Assembly: GCA_028622995.1 (NCBI GenBank)
Contig: JAJQJQ010000061.1
Location: 868,001-932,000, forward strand
Source of the DNA: Panagrolaimus kolymaensis
Lineage: Eukaryota > Nematoda > Chromadorea > Rhabditida > Panagrolaimidae
DNA: 64,000 bases
Direction: 5' to 3'
Below are positions 58,852 to 64,000 of the stretch, piece after piece (the stretch's first letter is position 1; each line of letters starts with the position of its first letter). Position numbers and translations under genes: made by a program. A model generated the notes under the pieces. That model was given only the letters and a program-made list of their open reading frames with translations, searched no databases and had not been told where the DNA came from.

Positions 58852-61027
58852 ATGTTGTTTTTCCTGAGTTTGGTCTTCTTTGCTCATGGCTCTCTCACCG
58901 CTGTTTATGGGTTGCAATGTTCCAATGGGTCAATTTATTCTGTCAACAATCAAATCCAAAATGTTCCTTTGACCTTTCAACAATGTTCCTCAAATGCATG
59001 TTTTTCGAGATATTTCAATGATGGCGATAATTTTCGATATGAAATTGGTTGCGATACTCAAAATTTATGTTCCAACGTTCCTCAAAATTGTCACATAGGC
59101 TCCGATGGAACTCGAACATGTTGTTGCAAAACCGATAATTGCGCCCATCAAGATGCATCAAAACCCGTGGAATTTAAATTTCCTAATGGTTTCACATTTT
59201 CCATCGCCACAGCCTCATATCAAATTGAAGGTGGAGCATTTGAAGATGGAAAAGCTCCAAATATGTGGGATATTTATTCTCATAAAACTAATAGAGTTGC
59301 AAATAATGATACCGGTGATGTGGCATGTGATTCATATCATTTATGGAAAACTGATGTCGCACTTCTCAAAGCTGCCAAAGTTCATCATTATCGTTTTTCC
59401 CTTTCATGGTCCCGTTTGCTACCCGATAATGATCCAAGTAAACCAAATAAAAAAGCTCTCGATTACTACCATAATCTCATCGATGAGCTTCTAAGAAATG
59501 ACATCGAACCCGTGGTAACCATTTTCCATTGGGATTTGCCTCAAACTCTCATGGAAGAAGGAGGCTTTTTGGAATCGGGAATTAGCGATAAATTTGCTGC
59601 TTATGCTAAATTTTGTTTCCTACATTTTGGTGGAAAAGTCAAGAAATGGATTACGATTAATGAACCATTTTCAATTGTTAAATATTCATATTGTGGCGAA
59701 GTCGTTGTTCATGCTCCAGGGGAATTTAAGCCACATTGTGATTGGATGATTTATCGTGCAGGCCATAATTTACTTTTGAGTCATTCAAAAGCAGCTAAAA
59801 TTTATCGAACTCTTTTTAAATGGCATCAAAGAGGCGAACTTGGAATTACTATTTCTGGAACATGGTTTTATCCTGAAACAAATACCCCCGAAAATATACA
59901 AGCTCAAGAAGATGCATATCAATTTTCATGGGGATGGTGGATACATCCAATATTTGGAAAAGGTGGAGATTATCCAGCGGTGATGAAAGAAAAAATTGCT
60001 AAAGCTTCTAAAGAGCAACAATTTCGTCGAACTTCCCGTTTGCCTGAATTTACCGCCCAAGAAAAAAGAGATTTATTAGGTAAAAAATAAAATTAAAAAA
60101 TTTACAATATATAAATTAATACAGAAATTAATTTTGACTTTTTTTAGGCTCTGCTGATTTCCTTGGAGTTAATTTTTATCGTTCCCAAACGGTTCGACCT
60201 CGAACAGCTGCAGAATATTCATTCATGGATAATTATTTAATGAATATGGATGCTGGAATTGCAACTGGATATAATCCAACATGGGAATTGTGAGTTTTTT
60301 TAAATCTTAGTTTTCCATTTTTCTTTGAGAAAAAAGAGTCTCTTTTCGTAAATATTTGCATAAAAGCAAAGTTATTTTGAGCCAGGAACAAAATTCAAAA
60401 AATCTGAGCTTCAAAGTATTATCAAAAAATTTATTGATAAAAATGCAGCTTTTTTACTGTCGAAACGAAAAAAAGTTTCCCTTCGAAAAGCTCGAAATTT
60501 CGCGACAAAAATATGAATACAAAGATTTTAACTTTTTTTTATTTTCTAAATGAGCTTGAACTTTTTTTCAAAAATTTTTATAATTTTTTTAAGATCACCA
60601 ATTCTGTCTCAAAATCTTCACTCTATTTTTTTCCAGATTTGATTGGATTTGGTACACACCCGATGGATTACGAAAACTTCTAAATAAATTCAAAACCGAA
60701 TACAATAACATTCCCATGGTGATCACTGAAAACGGAATCATGGATGTCGCGGGTGAAGGATTACAAGATAAAACTCGAATTCGATATCTTCGTGGGCATT
60801 TAGCTAATATCGCTATGGCAGCCAAAAATGATGGAGTCAATATTCAAGGTTATACTCTTTGGTCATTAATGGATAATTTTGAATGGGGTGATGGATATAA
60901 AACTAAATTTGGCATTCATCGAGTGGATTTCACTTCGCCCAATCGAACTCGAACACCCAAAGCTTCTGTTGGATTTTATCGAGATGTCATCGAAAATAAT
61001 AAAGTTGTTGGATTTGGAATTAATTAA
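58852..61027 (+). CDS. Secreted Ly6-GH1 fusion: beta-glucosidase with N-terminal Ly6-like module (586 aa)
   Basis: Exons 58852-60079, 60148-60289 and 60637-61027 join in frame. Signal peptide 1 to about 20. Residues 21-100 form a Cys-rich module (LQCSNGS ... TCCCKTDNCA) of Ly6/three-finger type. From about 107 to the end is a full GH1 domain: ATASYQIEG near 120, acid/base Glu271 in ITINEPF, nucleophile Glu488 in VITENG, and LWSLMDNFEWGDGY near the end. Both catalytic glutamates are present, so it should be an active retaining beta-glycosidase, secreted. GH1 proteins are usually about 480 aa; the extra about 90 residues are the Ly6-like module, which lies in the same exon as the catalytic part. 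No GPI or membrane anchor is seen at the C-terminus. Confidence 0.9.
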
Positions 61028-62294
61028 TTAATTTTGAAACTTTTTATTTTAAAAATGCAAATTAAAATAAATTATTTGATGAAATCTTATTGTTTTTTAC
61101 TTTTGACATAAATCAAAGAATATTAAAAAAATTAATAAAAAGCACTTTGCTATTAAAATCTTTAACATTTCTTTAAATTCAATAAAACAGATTAACATTT
61201 GTGTAACGTTTTGTTGCCCTTCAAAAAAAAAATTATAATTACTTTTTAATTAGCAGATTAAATTTTCTCGGTTTTAACCGATCAGACAAAACATTTGACG
61301 CAAGAAATACAGAAAAAAAACCAATACGAAATTAAAACTAAAATCAATTTATATTTTTCTTTATTCTTTCTTTTTCGTCACTTTCGTCTGGATTTGGTTG
61401 TTGATGAACAAGGTGCTTCATCGTTTGCTTCAGGTTTCTTTTTCTCTCCACAAAAACGAGTTTGATTCGGAAAATTTCACATTAATATTTAATTTCGGAT
61501 GTAATTTGCCGAATTGGCGCTGGAGAAGTTGATAAAATATTTGAACAAGTTAAAAAAAAGAATAAAAACTTTGAATTAAATATTAAAAGACAAAAAAACC
61601 AAGAAGAAAAAAGATCCAAAATGAACAAAGTCGTTGATGATGATGAACCACGATTTTTTATTCCCGATCGATTTTTCTTACCTTTGTTGTTTTTTCTTCA
61701 CTTTTGTTTAAATAAAAAGAAGACAAACATCCTTTCGAAGCTTTTATTTGTTTCTTTCTTTTGCGACAAACATAAACAAAAACATTTATTTATTTATTGT
61801 AAAATAAGATTTGGGAGAGATTAAATTGAGAAAGTCTTTTTTTCGTCATTGAAAAAAATAAAACGATTTATAAAATTTTCCAGAGATAGCAAAAAAAAAT
61901 CTTCTTTATTAAATTCTTTTTTTTTTTGCTGTGTTTGTTCGTTGCTTACGTATTTTACATAAAACATTTAAAGTGGTGGATTTAAAAAAAAAACACAACT
62001 AAATGCCCCTGTCTAAAAAAAAAAGCATTTTTTAAATGCTTTAAAGTATATTATTATATTATATAAAATAATAATTAATGCCTTTTTGAGAAAAGAAAAA
62101 GAAAACTGGGATGTAAATTTATAATAAAAAAGGGCTGAGTTTCGAAAGTCGAAATCAAAATACATACACTTTCTTGAAACTAAAAAATTATAAAGTCAAA
62201 TGGTAATATTTTTCAAATATAAAAACACTTAAGAATTACAAAACAAAAACAAAAAAAATATTTGTGTAAAGTTAAAAAATAAATAAATATAAAA
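61028..62294. other. Intergenic, possible coding relics
   Basis: Mostly low-complexity AT. A minus-strand stretch at 61382-61475 reads as about 30 codons ending in STTKSRRK and a stop. A plus-strand stretch near 61500-61640 reads VICRIGAGEVDKIFEQV. They may be relics of lost genes, but neither has splice partners. Confidence 0.25.
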
Positions 62295-63698
62295 ATGGGT
62301 TATTGGCAATTTATTTTTCAACATCAACAATGGTATGAATTGTATGAAAAAAATTGTTCCCTCAAAACTCAAGAAGAATGGTATGCAGAAAGTGGACCCA
62401 ATATTCCTATAGGAATGATTTATTTTATTTCTGGATTATTTTTTGAGGTAAATTTCGTGATTTTTATTTTTATTTTTTTTACTTAACATTTGATTTAAAA
62501 AAATTTAAAGTCGCTCTTTTTTGAAAAAACTTTTTTTGTCAACTGCGATTTTGATGCTATAATATTTATTTTAGTTAACTTACATCCCATTTTTGATTGT
62601 CATGCTTCGACATGAATTCTTTCAATATTCCTGCTATAAATTCATGTTTTTAATGGGCGTCATCGATATCTTTGTTCTTCCATGTAATGGAATTATTACT
62701 GGGATACAAGTAATGAAAGGACAACATTTTTGTCATAATCCTAAATTTTATTATGCTATAGGAGCTATTGGATGTTGTAAGTATCCCCTGATTCAAAAAT
62801 TTTGAATTTTTCATTCATCAAAACTATTGTATAAATTTAATTATTTTTAGCGGGCTTTTATGGTGCCACAACACTTTGCGTGATTTTGGCTATAAATCGA
62901 TTTTTGGAAATATGCTTTCCAAAAGTTGCAGAATTTTTTTTTGGGGGAAAAAGAGTATATTTTTGGATGGCTTTACCTATTTTATATCTATTGTTCATAG
63001 GCACCCAACTTCCTCACATATTTAATATCAAAGTTTATGCAATGAATCATGATCCATTTCATCTTATTCCGGAAATGGCTAATAATCCAAATGTTTGAGT
63101 GTTTTTTTAATATTTTTATTTTTTATTAACTAAAAAACTTCTTTTTTTTCAGTTCAATTTCAACGGCTTTAAAACATTTTTTCTTTGGAATAACAGCCTT
63201 GTTATAGCTTTTTTGGTATTCTTCTATGGTGCTTTGTTGATTGTATTAAAAATTCAAACTATAATGTATGGAATGCCGCAAATATCAAATATTCAAAAAT
63301 TGGTAAGTTTAATAAAATAAATTTTTGAAAAAATAACAAACATCCCAAACAGTAATATTTTAGATGACCTTGCAAGCTGTATGCGTTTGTGGAGAAATGT
63401 TTATTGCGCCCTTTCTTCACATTTTCTTTCTTTTCTGGGAATTTCCTGTTTTCATTGAAATAATTGCACATTTTGGGTGGATCAGTTTACATGGTATCAA
63501 ATTATGTTTTTTAAATGAAAATATAATATCAAATAAATTTTAGGCGATACACCATTAATTTATTTCATTCTAAATCCAACCCTCCGAAATGCGATGCTGA
63601 ATATGATTAATCCCTTTTTGAACATCCCTGAAACATGTAAAAATTTTCTTAAACGTGTTACCTCCATTTATCAAACCAGCGTAGTTTCTTCAGCTTGA
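62295..63698 (+). CDS. Srt-like chemoreceptor (343 aa)
   Basis: Six exons, 62295-62447, 62575-62776, 62851-63092, 63153-63302, 63364-63493 and 63544-63698, join in frame. The layout is that of nematode Srt receptors. WYELYEKNCS and GPNIPIGMIYFISG come before TM1, and LTYIPFLIVMLRH follows. GQHFCHNP is in the first loop, LAINRFLEICFP follows TM3, HDPF is in the second loop, and YFILNPTLRNAM follows TM7. The short C-tail ends VVSSA. The third intron begins GTTTGA, a weaker donor than the others. Role: chemosensory GPCR. No stop or frameshift was seen. Confidence 0.9.
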
Positions 63699-64000
63699 AA
63701 AAATCGACGATTTAATAAAAGTTATGTAAAAAAATAATTATTTCCATCAAAATCCAAAAAATATAAAATTTTATAAAATTGTATGGAAGCTAAAAGTAAT
63801 TAATTTATATTTTTATGATACAAATGTATTTATGTTATTCCTAAAAGCAAAAAAAACATATTTTCTTCGAAAGTATTTTATTTTTTTGTCGCCGAAAGCA
63901 AAAAACATATCACTTTTCTGTTTTTCTTTTTTCTTTTCTTCTACGCCTTTAGTTGATTGTTCGTTAAAACAAATGCGATTTTCTTCTTCTCAAGAATATA
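63699..64000. other. 3' flank to the window end
   Basis: AT-rich; an aataaa-like signal lies at 63713. No gene was supported. Confidence 0.4.

Noticed and set aside
1..64000. tRNA, rRNA or other structured RNA genes
   Set aside because: None was recognised by eye; a covariance-model search would be needed to exclude small RNA genes.

Overview
This window is nuclear DNA of an AT-rich nematode. Four things point there. Most genes belong to nematode-specific chemoreceptor (serpentine receptor) classes. Introns are short with GT-AG borders and T-rich ttttcag acceptors. Genes are compact, and the intergenic DNA is full of poly-A/T. The species cannot be named from the sequence; a free-living or facultative clade IV/V nematode is a reasonable guess. 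The gene models below were built by joining open segments at GT-AG borders, and every joined model closes in frame.

Layout. 1-6.8 kb: the 3' end of one FLYWCH-like zinc-repeat gene, a small four-TM membrane protein gene on the minus strand, a hAT-type non-autonomous element with 248-bp internal repeats, and a complete FLYWCH-like repeat gene of 806 aa. 7.9-10.6 kb: an Srx-like receptor and a second copy of the four-TM gene. 12.7-14.5 kb: two small genes that encode only the N-terminal domain of the zinc-repeat proteins (one has two copies, the other one). 15.3-36.2 kb: a tandem array of six intact Srd/Str-like receptor genes with nearly invariant exon lengths. The spacers hold one intact intronless receptor of another family plus decayed copies of it, two large foldback elements and a palindromic MITE. 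36.3-41.4 kb: a Ty3/gypsy-type LTR retrotransposon with a complete 1501-aa gag-pol frame, nearly identical LTRs and a 5-bp target duplication. 42.4-46.1 kb: an Srbc-like receptor split by an apparently complete Mutator-like (MULE) transposon with a 9-bp target duplication. 46.4-49.3 kb: another zinc-repeat gene of 666 aa. 49.0-57.6 kb: a tandem segmental duplication carrying two Srbc-like receptors, a truncated zinc-repeat fragment, a truncated Ly6-like fragment and a probable solo LTR. 57.5-61.0 kb: a secreted Ly6/three-finger-type protein, divergent from a GH1 beta-glucosidase that carries its own N-terminal Ly6-like module. 62.3-63.7 kb: an Srt-like receptor.

The region reads as a chemosensory gene cluster evolving by tandem duplication, gene conversion and transposon insertion. 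The least ordinary items are: the shared N-terminal domain that occurs both on zinc-repeat proteins and alone; the secreted Ly6-GH1 fusion beside a Ly6 gene; the repeating receptor-pair unit of the array; and the transposon insertion that left the interrupted receptor otherwise intact.
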